This document shows positions 24,301 to 36,006 of a stretch of DNA of 64,000 nt, piece after piece (position 1 is the stretch's first letter; each line of letters starts with the position of its first letter). The notes beneath the pieces were generated by a model, which made no database searches, had not been told where the DNA came from, and worked only from the letters and a program-made list of their open reading frames with translations. A program made the translations under genes and the position numbers. Source of the DNA: Hydractinia symbiolongicarpus. Lineage: Eukaryota > Cnidaria > Hydrozoa > Anthoathecata > Hydractiniidae. The stretch lies in the NCBI RefSeq assembly GCF_029227915.1, contig NC_079886.1, positions 19,754,501 to 19,818,500 of the forward strand, written 5' to 3'.

Positions 24301-27300
24301 AAACAAGACGAAGCGCAAACACGTCAATTCCGTTCGTTCTGTCAATTATGTAAAGTGATCAAAGTACACATACTCGAAAAGCTCATTTTCTTTTTCCTTT
24401 CTCATTTTCGTCATTTTCTAAAAGAAAAATTAAAGTAAAAATAACGAACCAAAAAAGAACATCGACACGTTTTAGAAGGGTACAGAATGTTAAAGAAACG
24501 CACACTGATGAAAAAAAGGGAGATCATTATAAGCAAGCTTTGTATCAAAACAACGAGATATAAAAATTAAAAAAATTACCCGCTTTGCATTAACAAATTT
24601 CTTGTTTTTTTCATCTTCGATTTTTTCTTGCATTTTTTCTTGTTCTTCCTTTTCCTAAATAGGAAAATAGAAAGCCTTAAACAAAATATTTGGTTGCTTA
24701 AAAGAAGACTGGTTTGGGTTTAAAAGAACGGTTTGCGTTTTAAAAGACCGGTTATCTGTTAAAACATCGGCTTTCGGTTAAAAAGACCGGTTTCTGTTTA
24801 AAAAACGGTTTACGTTTAAATGAACGGTTTACGTTTGGAAAGACAAGTTTTCTGATAGAAAGACCGGTGTTTGGTTAAAAAGACCGGTTTTCGGTTGTAA
24901 AAGAAAGCTACCTTCTTAAGCATGATTTCTTTCTGATAATTATTCATCAACACTGTCTTTGAGTGTCTTTCTTGAGCAGCAATAGCAGCTTTTGCAGAAC
25001 AAAACGCTTTGTACTGTTGTTCAATAGTTTTACCTTCTTCGATATCCTTCTGCTTGTCGAACAAAATATTTTGCTCTTTGTTTTTAACCCTAGAGAGCAA
25101 TTGAAACATAAGGTCATTTGCATCTACAATCCTGTTCATATTTTTTTAGGAAATTCACGTTTTTTTTGGCTATTTCTACCTGACAAATGCTCCGCAGTCG
25201 AGCCGTTGCAAATTCACTTCACGGCCCGCGAAGGTCTCGGTAATCGAGGATATAGGCAATGCTAACGTCAGAATAATTGTCACAATTTGAAGTTTCAGAT
25301 CTAATCAAATAACCTAAAATCTTAAGTCCGTTTAACAAAATTGACAAGTGAACTTTAATAGGTTCGAAACGCGTGAATATAACATGAAAATTGCTTGTTG
25401 GTACTATCTTCAAAAGTAAGCATCCATTCCAATAATTTTTTAACAAGATTATAGCTTAGAAGGTGAGGAAAAGTCCTCGCGGAGGACCGTTGTTATGTTT
25501 TTGTTAGTTCAGTGTAGGTACGTATAACTTACTGTACACGTTGGAAGTTCGATACTTCGCATGATTGAGAAAATCGTGCTTGAGCTTTATCTAAATCAGC
25601 TCTGATAGCGTCTTTATAATTCTAAAAAATTGAAGAGAAAAGATGTAAAATACTAACTTTTAAATATAAAGACAAATGTACAAGGTTAAAAGATTTGATG
25701 AGCATGCTATGACGTCAGCAGTTGTTTAGATGTTTTGTGAATAGGTTTTCTCCATCCACTAAAAGAACCAATCATTCTCTACACATAGTTACATAACACT
25801 GCTCTGTGCAATTTAAGCCTAATTAATATTGATAAACGGTTGTAGTGAAGCTAGCACGATTTTATTGCAGGTTTATCACAGTAAAAATCGAGCGCACAAC
25901 GACATTCGTCAGTCAAACAATATATCACCACAACATTCACGTTTTTGTTTACCTGCATATCTTATCCTTATGCAAAGTTGGGAATTTTTGTTTACCTGCA
26001 TATCTTATCCTTATGTAAAGTTGGGAATTTTTGTTTACCTGCATATCTTATCCTTATGCAAAGTTGGGAATTTTTGTTTACCTGCATATCTTATCCTTAT
26101 GCAAAGTTGGGAATTGCTTGTAGCTATAAAATATAAAAACACAAATTTGAACCTTTTTCTGCAACGCCAGCGCATGCGTCTCTCTTTCCTTCCTCCAATT
26201 ACTTTTTGCTTTTTTCATTTCTATTTGTGCATCACGCTCTTTCAACACCTCAGTCAACAGCAAAGCTCCCTGCAATAGAATGTAGCTGCAAAAACGTGTT
26301 TGATATCAAAACGTAAAGTGGTTTTCTATGTAACACAAAACACAATGTGGCCGGCACAATTAAAAAAAAAACAGGACTCTTGTATGCCATTTTACTAAAA
26401 ATTTTAAGACAACTTTATTTTCCTAGGACGGTAGTGCAAGAATCAATTTTGTATATAACTAATAAAACCAAAGTGAAATTAGATGACATTATAACCAATT
26501 TATTAGACCATATTTTCTTCTTAGAACAATCCTAAGATCTTTGGTCCTTTTTATTGCATACAAGTGACTAACTGTCCGTTTTCCCGCTTATTTTTCGATG
26601 GTTCAGTTACAACTGCAGCAAATATTACTTCTGAATTTACAGGCTATTCTCCACTTCAAGAAAAGTTTCCGCGAAACGGAACGAACAGAACAGAAACATT
26701 TCTGCTAGTAATTTCCACTTTATTTATTGCGAACATTTCAATGCGGAAAGTACACATACTTTGCAAAATTCTCACAAAATAAAGTAACCTGATTGGCTGA
26801 ATAATTTTCTACTCATCGTTTCCTTTCTGTAAAGAAAAAGTTGAACTAGATTGTACTTTGCTCGAAAAGGAACGGACAAAAATTTTTTCCGTTCATGTGA
26901 TATAAACATTTTGAAGCTTTTCTGTTCCTTCCTGTTCCGTTCCGCAGAAAATATTTGTAAAGCGAAAAATGGCCTTAAGCATGAGCATATTTTAAATTTA
27001 AGAAGGCTAAATTTAGTTAGGGTTCATATGTTTGGTAATAGCTTATAAAGAAAAATTTAAGTACTTTTGAAAATTTGACTAAAATTCCTAGGAAAGCTTT
27101 CCTACTTTCCTTATTGATAAATGTTGGAACAACATAACTGGCAACAAAATGCACACAGATGCAAAATAAGCGTCTTCTAGAGATTTTGGTAAAATTTGAA
27201 CTTTTTTTGAATGCTTAAAGGCAAACAAAGCAGGTAACATAAGACAATACTCGTTAAAAGGATTTTTTTCACTTACATGAAAGCCTTTAACACGATCAGT

Positions 27301-29642
27301 GTCGTAATACTGAAGCTGCTTAGCTCTCTGGATGGCTTCCTTTCTTTTTTCAGCTTGTAACTTAGCTTCTGCGATATCTATCTCCTGTCTCTCCAACTGG
27401 AATATAAGCAATGCAGTCATACTTATTATTGGGATAGTTGAAAATTACCACATACAAATGAATTGATTTTTTGCTTTAAGTGCAAGAATTAAGCAATGTA
27501 TATGCTGTTTAAATTTTTAATTTGCTCATCATTAAATCATTAATCATTATCAAAATACTGCTAATTATGATTCAGTATGTACCATTGAAAAAATGGCTGT
27601 GTAGGGTAGGAATATTCAGAACATCACTTATAATAGGTTGGCTTATTTGGAAATTTAAGTGAAAGAAATGATAACAAACATGAAAAAACTACAACTGCAC
27701 ATACTTCCTCCTGTTCTTCTCTTATTTTACGAGCTTGTAATTTCTTTAAACGCTGACCCTAAAAGATGACATAAATTCATACTATTAACAACTTAAGTCT
27801 GCCCTTTGCAACCACTAATTGCTGCCAGGGCTCTGCTTTTATAATGACAGTAAATTATATAAAAAATGCAATGCTAAACAAAAGTTAAATGCTTGAGCTT
27901 TATTTCTATCAGTTTTTAATTCTACAGTTCTATTGTGTGTCTTTGTGTGACATTAATGCAGAAATTTTTATTATTTTTATACTTGTTCTTTCCATTGCTT
28001 TTACCTTTAAACTTTGTTTAATAAATATCTTTACAATATATATTTCATTTCAGCTTTCAAATACACTGATGCCTAAAGTACACTTATCAACTTTATGGAA
28101 AGTGAATATATTAAAAAAATTTCTTTACTTTACACATGGATGCACCTGTATAAAAAGTTTGTTTTGCAGCTACATTCATATTAACATTACAAACATCCCT
28201 TTTGCTCTATCCAAAGGAATGTCATTAACCCTATTCGGTCCGGGGGGGGGGGGGGGGCGGATTCCGCCCCCCCCTGACGTTTTTTTTTTAATAACTCCTG
28301 ATTGCTTTGTTATATGGCTATGATACTTACTGAGTTTCAACATTTATCTATTAGACACCTGCATGCCAATTTTTTAGGTCCCATACCTTTCAGAGGCTTT
28401 GATATTGGCCATTACTCGAAACTACCCCTAAAAATCCTATGAAATCCTTATAATGGGGAAAATATAATAACTCCTGTTAGAATTATCCTTAGAACTTGAA
28501 ACTTGCAACACAACTTTATTTCATCAAGAAGAATCATTTTGAATAATTTGAACACATGACTAATCCGATTTCCCGATTTTGTCGGATTTCACCCGAAAAT
28601 CGGAAAAAAACGGATTTTCAGGCAATTTTTGGCAATTTTTTATCCGATCCATGTAAAAACCGGAAGATATGTTAAATAACTTTTGTTTAGCTTTCAGAAA
28701 CTTTAAACAGAATGTAAAAATTCGCTCTAGAACGAAAGTAATTATATTTTAAGCAGATAGTGGCATTTTTGACAATTTTCAAGCTTCTGATGACGTCACA
28801 GAAAATGTGCTGACGCAAGCAAAAGTTTATTGGCGCTATTTTGTTCCTTTTATGACGTACTATAAGTGTGCCAAGTTTGATTCATATTGAACAATCCTAT
28901 GAAAAGTTATTGAGGGGGGGCGGAATCGGGGCGGAAGATATGTTAAATAACTTTTATTTAGCTTTCAGAAACTTTAAACAGAATGTAAAAATTCGCTCTA
29001 GAACGAAAGTAATTATATTTTAAGCAGATAGTGGCATTTTTGACAATTTTCAAGCTTCTGATGACGTCACAGAAAATGTGCTGACGCAAGCAAAAGTTTA
29101 TTGGCGCTATTTTGTTCCTTTTATGACGTACTATAAGTGTGCCAAGTTTGATTCAATTTGAACAATCCTATGAAAAGTTATTGAGGGGGGGCGGAATCCG
29201 CCCCCCCCCCGCCCCCCTGGTCATAGTATGTTCGAAAAACCCCGAACCGAATAGGGTTAAACTAAGGATAATTTTGTGTGAAAAATCAGGTTAGCAAACC
29301 TCAATAGTATTTTCCCAGTTTTTAACTAATTTCTTTGACTTTGCATGTAGTTTTTCTCTCTCTCGTTTCTGTTCTGCATGTTCCTCTGCTTCACGGTTGT
29401 ACTTAGTTAAACTATTTTGTATTCTTTGCCAATCTTTTGGTTGAAAAACTGCTACCTATAAATAAAAAAGTTATAGTCTGATACTGTCTGTCAAGCTACA
29501 ACTTTTTTTTAAGGGTATCAGAGATATACTTATTTTTCTCTCCTTACATAATAGAGATGAAAGTGAAAATAGGTAAAATTGGACTTACGTCTCTAGGATT
29601 AATTCCCTGAGCCATTAAACCAACTCTTGGGAATTCTGTCAT
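21307..29642 (-). CDS. CFAP210: CFAP210 (CCDC173), cilia- and flagella-associated microtubule inner protein
   Basis: This coiled-coil protein binds inside the axonemal doublet-microtubule lumen. Fourteen exons join in phase with GT-AG borders: 29589-29642, 29300-29455, 27705-27758, 27277-27396, 26153-26269, 25533-25621, 24912-25089, 24580-24654, 24374-24417, 23879-23999, 23717-23788, 22956-23039, 22624-22704, 21307-21660. They give 532 residues, close to the vertebrate protein. Recognisable blocks are DWQRIQNSLTKYNREAEEH (exon 2), KRKEAIQRAKQLQYYDTDRV (exon 4) and GALLLTEVLKERDAQIE (exon 5). Most of the protein is charged helix rich in E, K, R and Q; the last ~60 residues are Gly-rich and non-helical. 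The ATG at 29642 lies 2 bases after a good acceptor, so an upstream exon exists (candidate at 32224-32266). Introns hold a piggyBac-like element and two minisatellites. Confidence 0.9.
24709..24902. repeat. ~21-bp minisatellite in a CFAP210 intron
   Basis: About nine imperfect copies of a unit like GGTTTACGTTTAAAAGACC(G) lie between exons 7 and 8 of CFAP210, ending only ~10 bases from the donor of exon 7. It is non-coding. Confidence 0.85.
25942..26114. repeat. 43-bp tandem repeat, four copies, in a CFAP210 intron
   Basis: Four almost identical 43-bp units (TTTTTGTTTACCTGCATATC followed by TTATCCTTATGCAAAGTTGG) start at about 25942, 25985, 26028 and 26071. One unit carries a C-to-T change. 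The array ends about 40 bp from the donor of CFAP210 exon 5. The open frame through it is an artefact of 43-bp repetition. Confidence 0.95.
28229..29256. mobile_element. piggyBac-like non-autonomous element (1028 bp) in a CFAP210 intron
   Basis: Both ends are flanked by TTAA (28225-28228 and 29257-29260), the piggyBac target duplication. Termini are CCCTATTCGGTCCGGGG on the left and, read inward from the right, CCCTATTCGGTTCGGGG, so 16 of 17 positions match. The CCCT start is typical of piggyBac termini. Inside are G/C homopolymer palindromes next to each end (CGGATTCCGCCCCC and CGGAATCCGCCCCC) and two tandem direct copies of ~271 bp (28662-28932, 28933-29203). No transposase is encoded. Confidence 0.88.
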
Positions 29643-31160
29643 CACTAAAACAATAAATTAAACAAATATTTTATTCCCAGTAAATTCTACATGACAGATA
29701 AAATCTATACAAATTAAAATGTATTACTAAAAATTGCAGTTAAAATAAAAAACTGGTGAAAATGAAAACGATATATATATATCTTAAAAACCTGGTCAAG
29801 GCTAAAAATTCTCGAAATTTACTCAGATTCTTCCCATAATTTTCACAAACAAGAAATTAAAAAAAGTTTGGCAGTGACTTTAGTGGATGCAATATCTCAA
29901 ATAAAAATGAAACAATTCCTATTCTTTCAATCATGGATTATGCTGTGTATAATAAGAATAGATAGAATAGAATAGAATTATTTATTCAACAGTATAGCTT
30001 TACATTGTTGGTTAAGATTAGGTTAAATAGCAAATACTTGAAATTGGGCTAACACTGTCAAGGAGACTAACATTATTAGCCAGAGGCTATGACAAGATGT
30101 TGATCACCTTTAACAAATAAACAAATCAAACAAAAATATAAGTTTTATACATTCTATACATCAATGTGTGCAAAACAATAATCTCACTTGTACGGATTAT
30201 ACTAATACTTAGCTGTACAATGAGAAGAATAACTGGGTCAACATAGATTTTAGCTTGGGTGGGGTGAGAGACTAATTAAGTCAAAGGGACAGCATTTTAA
30301 ACAAAATTCCATGAATGAATGGACTGAAGTCGAAAAGAATTTGAGCCAAAAAGATTGGTGGGCACAGTGGGGGGGGGGGATTTATCAGACCAAGAGTAGA
30401 TCCACGAGTCCGATGAGAATGGGAAAAGTCAACAGTGAAAGTATAGAGAATTGCCTCAGGAAGATTCACAATGGTTAAAATAGATAATGTTCATGTGGCT
30501 CTCCTGTACCTTAATTAGCAGAGCCATCAGTTTTAATTTTTAAAAATAAATTAACAAATCTGCTCTTTCATTCATATTTACTCAGAAATAAATAGACATT
30601 TTATTGTACTGTAATCTTTGTAATCATTCATTGAACACTATACAATCCCACACTATCATGACCATCAAAATAACAGTCAAACATCTTTTATAATGTTTAA
30701 AGAAAATAATTTTTTTATATTTTCTTTAACAAGATTTTACAAAATATCAGCTATAAAAATGTTCTGTCATTTATAAAACTTTAGCATTAGTACATTACAT
30801 TGACGTCAATACGTAAATAAGATTGGTGAAGCCGTTGCATTGTACTTTTAAGTTTGAAGCCAAATAACTTGAAAACAGGTTGAAATAACTGATCTCCTGT
30901 TTGGGTAAGAAAGGGTCATGGGGGGGAACAAATTGAGTAAGTTCCCTAAAGCTGGGCCACACCACTCGGTTCAGAACAGACATGTGAATAATGTCATCAA
31001 AATACATTTTCCCCCCAATAACTTTATAATTGTTTGTCAAAAGATGATCCTGTACACTTTCCTAAACAGTGGTTCCAGCTCTATATATACAACAGAGGCA
31101 ACAGGGATATAAATTTTTTTAAAAAAAGCTGTTTTAAAATATATTAGCTAGCTTGTTAGT
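29643..31160. other. presumed first intron of CFAP210; repeats, no gene
   Basis: It contains an AATAG pentanucleotide run at 29947-29980, which may be the tail of a decayed LINE or SINE, and a poly-G run near 30370. Short open frames here do not look coding. Confidence 0.4.
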
Positions 31161-31799
31161 GTATACCGTCCATATTACGTTAACGTCTTAATTCCGTAAT
31201 TTCACCTTTCTTGAGAACTTTTTCTTTTCACTGGCAACAATAGATGACTACCAAAAATGCTGCACTTTACAGAAAAGACAGCCTAAACATAGCTGGGATA
31301 GATCACAGACAAGAACATTTTTGTGCGGTGGGAGTATGAAATTTTAATCTATTGTTATCTTTGTAATCAAACCTATATTATTATGAATCTAGACAGTCTG
31401 GAGAATAGTTTAAAGGAAAGTAGATAATGTGCTTTACCAAGTTTTTCTAATGTAATGTCTGTTTTTTGAGTATGAGAAAAAGCATTTTGAGCATGAGAAA
31501 AATGTATATACATGGCAATGCTTAAAGCAGCTAATAGCTCCATCTGATACAAGTCGCCACGTATTGCAACCATTTTAATTATAAAATAGACTTTAGAAAT
31601 TATTCCAGTGAATCTCACATTATAGAAAAAACACATCACTGAATTAAGACGTATATAAATCACGGAAATAGGACGTTTTAGTCATTTTTTTGCTTGATCC
31701 TGAGAAAAGGCCCACCTTGAGATGGTTTATAGTTGGAGCTGCCAGATTATCACTAGAGCTGTTTGTTTAGATAGTCACGTAATTATAGGCGGTATATAG
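31161..31799 (-). mobile_element. MITE family A, copy 2 (639 bp), inverted relative to copy 1
   Basis: Termini are GTATACCGTCCATATTACGT on the left and, read inward from the right, ATATACCGCCTATAATTACG: imperfect inverted repeats. The interior matches 17326-17957 in reverse order and strand. This is the better preserved copy and defines both ends of the family. Confidence 0.8.
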
Positions 31800-32223
31800 A
31801 CTACATTTTAAAGTGCATTTTCCTGTATATACATTATTTTTAATTAATGTTTCAACTGTAAGAGTTTAAACATGAAAGTCCATGTTTTACCCTGTTCTAA
31901 TGTGAGCACGGAACAATATCATGATGTGGTGTCTGCAAGTATTTAAAAAATGTTGGTGTGCTGAAAAGTAGAATAAATAGCTAGCTATACATGATAAGTA
32001 AATAGCAAAATTGTAGATTTGCTAAACAAACTGTATTTGTTTTGAGAACCCAAATTCTTGAAATTTCCAATTCACGTTATTCCAAAAAAGTCACGATAGC
32101 TAGAAAAGTAAATTCATATATGCATACTTTTATTTGTTGCCATACCCCCTCTTCTTCCATACATGATTGTAGACATGACTATTCTATAAGCAATTATTCA
32201 CGTATGGGTAGACATCAGTTAAC

Positions 32224-32266
32224 TGCCCTTTTTTCCTGATCTGAGATTTCTCCTCCTCGCCGCCAT
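32224..32266 (-). CDS. candidate first coding exon of CFAP210
   Basis: ATG at 32266 in a good context (AAATGGCGGCG) encodes MAARRRNLRSGKKG, then a possible but weak donor A|GTTAAC. Its phase (1) matches the acceptor just before 29642, where the two bases TG precede the known ATG. The join would add 15 residues in frame. A one-in-three phase match and a poor donor make this tentative. Confidence 0.3.
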
Positions 32267-32288
32267 TTACAAAATTTATGTTTAAGCA

Positions 32289-32299
32289 TGTTTGTTTAC
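32289..32299. promoter_or_regulatory. forkhead-like site (TGTTTGTTTAC)
   Basis: Read on the minus strand this is GTAAACAAACA, matching the forkhead core RYAAAYA. It lies 23 bases upstream of the candidate CFAP210 ATG. FOXJ1-type factors drive many ciliary genes. Short motifs arise easily by chance, so this is suggestive only. Confidence 0.25.
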
Positions 32300-33264
32300 G
32301 TATCATAGACAACGCGACCCGACGAGTAAAAACACCCCGGCCCCTACAACTGGGGCTGGGGGCTATAAACCCCCTTCCGCTTTTTACATTGGGAAATGAC
32401 TAAACTCGAGGATTAGCGCCCCTACTCTAACCATGTCGTACGGCCTGCATTGGTGGATTAATGATCTTCGCAACTCTTAAGCGTAAATTTATTGAAAAAT
32501 TAGAAAATTCTCTTTAGAACCCGTAAACGTTTTTTTCGTCAAATTTGGTCGTTAGATCATGCAAAAATAATATGCAAGTGTTAATATAGAATGTGTTTTT
32601 AATTTTACTAAAAAAAGTTTTAACACTCAACTTAGAATAATCCTAGAAATATGTTGTGGAAGAGATAGAATAATGCTGCCCTTCACACGACGGTAAAAAT
32701 TCTTTATAGGCTATAAAAACAGTGTTTGGATTTAAAATAGTGAGCTTTCAACTTCTAAACTATCTCTTTAATTTTTTCTCTTTAAATTTATGGAGGCCTT
32801 AAGGCTTTTAATTATTATCTCTTTGTTATAGGAGGACACAATTTTTAAATATCAACAGTTGTAGTGCAGTTTCTACAAAAAATAAATAAATGGGTTTTTA
32901 AATCAAAATATAAAATAAATTTGTGTATATTCACATATATATGCAGCTGCTAATACATTTTGCATTTTAACAGCGATTCTTAGTTATTTTTCACAGCTTT
33001 CTTGCTTATACTTTTATATGCTTGCTACCAAATTAATTTCTGCGCTAAAAATTATATTGTCATGGTCTGTGATTAACAATGAACCATCTATTAAAAGCTG
33101 AATAGAAAACTACACGCTTGATTGGAGTTTGTGTTGAAACGACCAGCTGAACAGTGTTTGAAGTGGCCTGATCGTTCTCAATATGAGCATGCATGCTCCA
33201 TTTCATTTCAGGTGTACCATGAACTAGAACATCTTCTTAAAAATAGGTACACAAGTAAAAAAAT

Positions 33265-35385
33265 ATGGGTAGTGTTGAAAAGGCTACTAATAATGATCCC
33301 GAACAACCACCTGTCGGAAATTCTCCGCAAAAAGAAGAAGAAGAAGAAGAAGATGATCCGATGCGTTTGTATACAACTGAAGAACGCCGAGCGCAAGGAA
33401 AATGCTGTCCCAGAGTCAATAGAAAACTACTTTTATCAAAATTGTTTTATTTCTGTTTTTTCTCCGCTTGGGGATCATTGTTGCCTTATTTGGCATTATA
33501 TTTTAAACAGCTGATGCTCACACCCAGTCAAGTCGGGATAATTATGGGACTAAAACCATTTGTTAATTTCCTCGCCACGCCGGTTTGGGGAGCTGTGGTT
33601 GATAAATTTCACATTCATAAATTTGCGTTACTCATCTCTATGGTGGCGTTAATCACCTCAACATTCGCACTGTCACTTGTTCCAGGCCCAAAACAACAAC
33701 AAACCATTCTAGAGAATCACTGCAATCGAACCGACGATATGACGGAAATGATGGCTTTGGATGGCGAGCCAGAGATTGACAAGATGGTGCTATTATCAGA
33801 TGATAGCCAGGACTATTACTTTTCTAAATCTAGGTGGCCATGGCCGCTTGATTTCATAACATCGTTCGAACAAGACATGTACGTCAAATACAAGATAGAT
33901 GCATCAAAAACATTCACCAGTTTATTTTTAATCACTTTATTTGGAACGCTGATAGCATCTCCATCTCTGGCGTTAGTAGATACAGCAACCCTGCAACTAC
34001 TAGGGAAAGAGACACATAGATATGGTAAACAACGTCTCACCGGATCGTTAGGGTGGGGTCTAGGTGCATTTATCGTTGGAGCATCACTAAAAACCACACA
34101 TCATTGCTCTATAAGCAAAAGTCGAGAGATTGTTGATTACATACCCTGCTTTTACGTATTCGCCGTTCTCATGACATTGGGGTTGGTCGTGTCCCTTAAA
34201 TTCAGATTTAGTTCATCGAAGAAAGCAGGCCAGTCTACAAGCCTGTCAGTTGGTTTAGTAGCTTTAAAGAACCCTACGTACTTGATGTTTTTATTTACCG
34301 CTTTATACTTAGGATTTCTTATGGCTTTTATCAAAACATTTTTGTTTTGGCATTTAAAAGATCTTGGTGGGACACAGTTGCTGTTTTCGGTTATATCCGC
34401 AGTGAACTGTGTCGCTGAAGTGAGCATGTACTTCTTATCTGAAAGACTGATCGCAAAGATTGGTCAAGTTAGAGTCTTATATCTCGGTTTGATATGCTAT
34501 TCTATTCGATTATTTTATTATTCAATTATTCCAAACACCTGGATGGTCCTTGCAGTTGAATTATTGCCGGGAATCACCACAGCAGCTGTTTGGGCCGCAT
34601 GTTTGTCTTACGTCAGCATAAATTCACGACCAGGAGCACAGACCACAATGCAGTGCATTTTGCACGGTGTTCATTGGGGGCTTGGATATGGAGCTGGTGA
34701 GGTGATTGGTGGAATATTAGTTCATCACTACGGTGCACCCACGACCTTTGTTATGTTCGGTATTTTATGCATTGTTGTTCTTCTTCTGTATATCCTCATA
34801 AACATGATATGGGGAGAGAAAGATAAACGTGAAAGACAGGACGATGAAACTCAAACAGACGGCACAGCTTCATCGTCTCCAAAAGCATCAGGTACAGATA
34901 GATCTACTGGTAATTCACCTAATTCTAAAAGGAAACAGTCTCCTGAGAATGATACTTCTGAGAAAGCTACTCTCCCAGTTAGTCAGGAGCCAACAAAAGA
35001 TAACGATAAAACAGAAATAAATAAAGAGGCGTCACCATCAGCAAAGAGTCCTCCCCATGTAGAAAGTGATAATAAACAAGAAAAACCTGACGAAAAAGAC
35101 TCTAAAGATAGCGGGAAGTCTCCACGAATAGAGGACCTGAGTAACGAACAATCTTCAAAACCACCGGACGAAAAGAACAACGAGGAGAAAGAGGAGACAA
35201 AAGAAGCTTCACCCAAAACTAGTCCTGGCAAAAATGATAGTCATAATAAAGAACAATCTGCCAACGAACTCTCTGAAAAGCTGAACTGTGAAAAAGGTTC
35301 TGACCAAAATAGTAAACCTAACCAGGAAGCAATAAATAGTGTAGATGCGAATTCCACTGATGAGAAAAATAACGAAAGGACTTAG
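33265..35385 (+). CDS. MFSD6: MFSD6-like major facilitator superfamily transporter
   Basis: A 706-residue, single-exon membrane protein. The N-terminus is cytosolic with a Glu run (residues 24-30). TM1 begins near residue 57 (KLFYFCFFSAWGSLLPYL), followed by SQVGIIMGLKPFVNF and the loop motif WGAVVDKFHIHK, all characteristic of MFSD6. Later helices include FLFTALYLGFLMAF, GITTAAVWAACLSYVSIN and HGVHWGLGYGAGEVIGGIL. Membrane segments end near residue 512. A ~190-residue hydrophilic tail rich in S, K, E, N and D follows, longer than I would expect for the family and low in complexity. The substrate is unknown; vertebrate MFSD6 was described as a putative MHC class I receptor on macrophages. Lack of introns over 2.1 kb contrasts with CFAP210 next door and may mean an ancestral large exon or an old retrocopy. 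Confidence 0.9.
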   Translation: MGSVEKATNNDPEQPPVGNSPQKEEEEEEDDPMRLYTTEERRAQGKCCPRVNRKLLLSKLFYFCFFSAWGSLLPYLALYFKQLMLTPSQVGIIMGLKPFVNFLATPVWGAVVDKFHIHKFALLISMVALITSTFALSLVPGPKQQQTILENHCNRTDDMTEMMALDGEPEIDKMVLLSDDSQDYYFSKSRWPWPLDFITSFEQDMYVKYKIDASKTFTSLFLITLFGTLIASPSLALVDTATLQLLGKETHRYGKQRLTGSLGWGLGAFIVGASLKTTHHCSISKSREIVDYIPCFYVFAVLMTLGLVVSLKFRFSSSKKAGQSTSLSVGLVALKNPTYLMFLFTALYLGFLMAFIKTFLFWHLKDLGGTQLLFSVISAVNCVAEVSMYFLSERLIAKIGQVRVLYLGLICYSIRLFYYSIIPNTWMVLAVELLPGITTAAVWAACLSYVSINSRPGAQTTMQCILHGVHWGLGYGAGEVIGGILVHHYGAPTTFVMFGILCIVVLLLYILINMIWGEKDKRERQDDETQTDGTASSSPKASGTDRSTGNSPNSKRKQSPENDTSEKATLPVSQEPTKDNDKTEINKEASPSAKSPPHVESDNKQEKPDEKDSKDSGKSPRIEDLSNEQSSKPPDEKNNEEKEETKEASPKTSPGKNDSHNKEQSANELSEKLNCEKGSDQNSKPNQEAINSVDANSTDEKNNERT

Positions 35386-35895
35386 TGGGGCATAAATTTA
35401 TATTTAGTTTTGATTTATATAATATATATTATTAGGTGTACATAAGTTTCAAATTAAATTGATTTTAACATAAAGTTCCTCCTTTCTCCACAAGTTGAAA
35501 AGCTTGCAATTTTCCCTATTATATTCAAGCTTTATTAACCTCGTTCCCAGAGCTTGTTAGGCTTTTTACACTTGGACGGTTTTAGGCCGTCCAAATATAT
35601 GATTAATATATGCTTTATATTTTTTAAAAAAGACGAGTTGCTCAGGCGTTTTATGTACACAAAGTTGTTGTTGTTTTCTCAGACTGCACAAGTTAAAAAC
35701 ACGACAACTATTTATGGTTTATATTCATTTTTTCTGATCCCGACCCCCTTCTTTATCTAAACTCTTTAAATTATTTTAGAACACCCTTCCCAGTGTTTCA
35801 GACTCCCGTGAATTACCGACTTCTATTTAACTAATTTAAGAGGTACCAGAGAATAGGTCGAATAATAAGTGAATGTATTAATTCTCAGATATTTT

Positions 35896-36006
35896 AACCT
35901 CGCCCGCAGGGGCTTTTGCCTTTTTGACATCGAGACCGGCGGCACAAATAGCCGTCAAGTAAGCGCTAGCGGCTTTGACACAGGCAACCAACCCTGGGGA
36001 CGAGGT
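35896..36006. mobile_element. MITE family B (AACCTCG...CGAGGTT), copy 1
   Basis: Inverted ends AACCTCGCCCGCAGGGG and, on the right, CCCTGGGGACGAGGTT enclose about 80 bp. A related single end (AACCTCGTTCCCAGAGC) lies at about 35538. Confidence 0.7.

Larger units (their letters stand above)
31800..33264. other. intergenic between CFAP210 and MFSD6; probable shared promoter region
   Basis: The stretch around 32250-32450 has CpGs and G/C-rich patches unlike its AT-rich surroundings, and lies between two divergent genes. A minus-strand ATGGCGGCG at 32266 could begin CFAP210. MFSD6 starts at 33265. The remainder is AT-rich with no coding frames. Confidence 0.45.

Noticed and set aside
25829-26278. 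149-codon repetitive protein
   Set aside because: Produced by the 43-bp minisatellite and the antisense of a CFAP210 exon.
30385-30435. hammerhead ribozyme core (CGATGAG...GAAA)
   Set aside because: The conserved U4 of CUGAUGA is C and stems I-III do not form.
32280-32320. X-box (RFX site) near the forkhead-like motif
   Set aside because: Only one half-site fits; the second half has mismatches at key positions.
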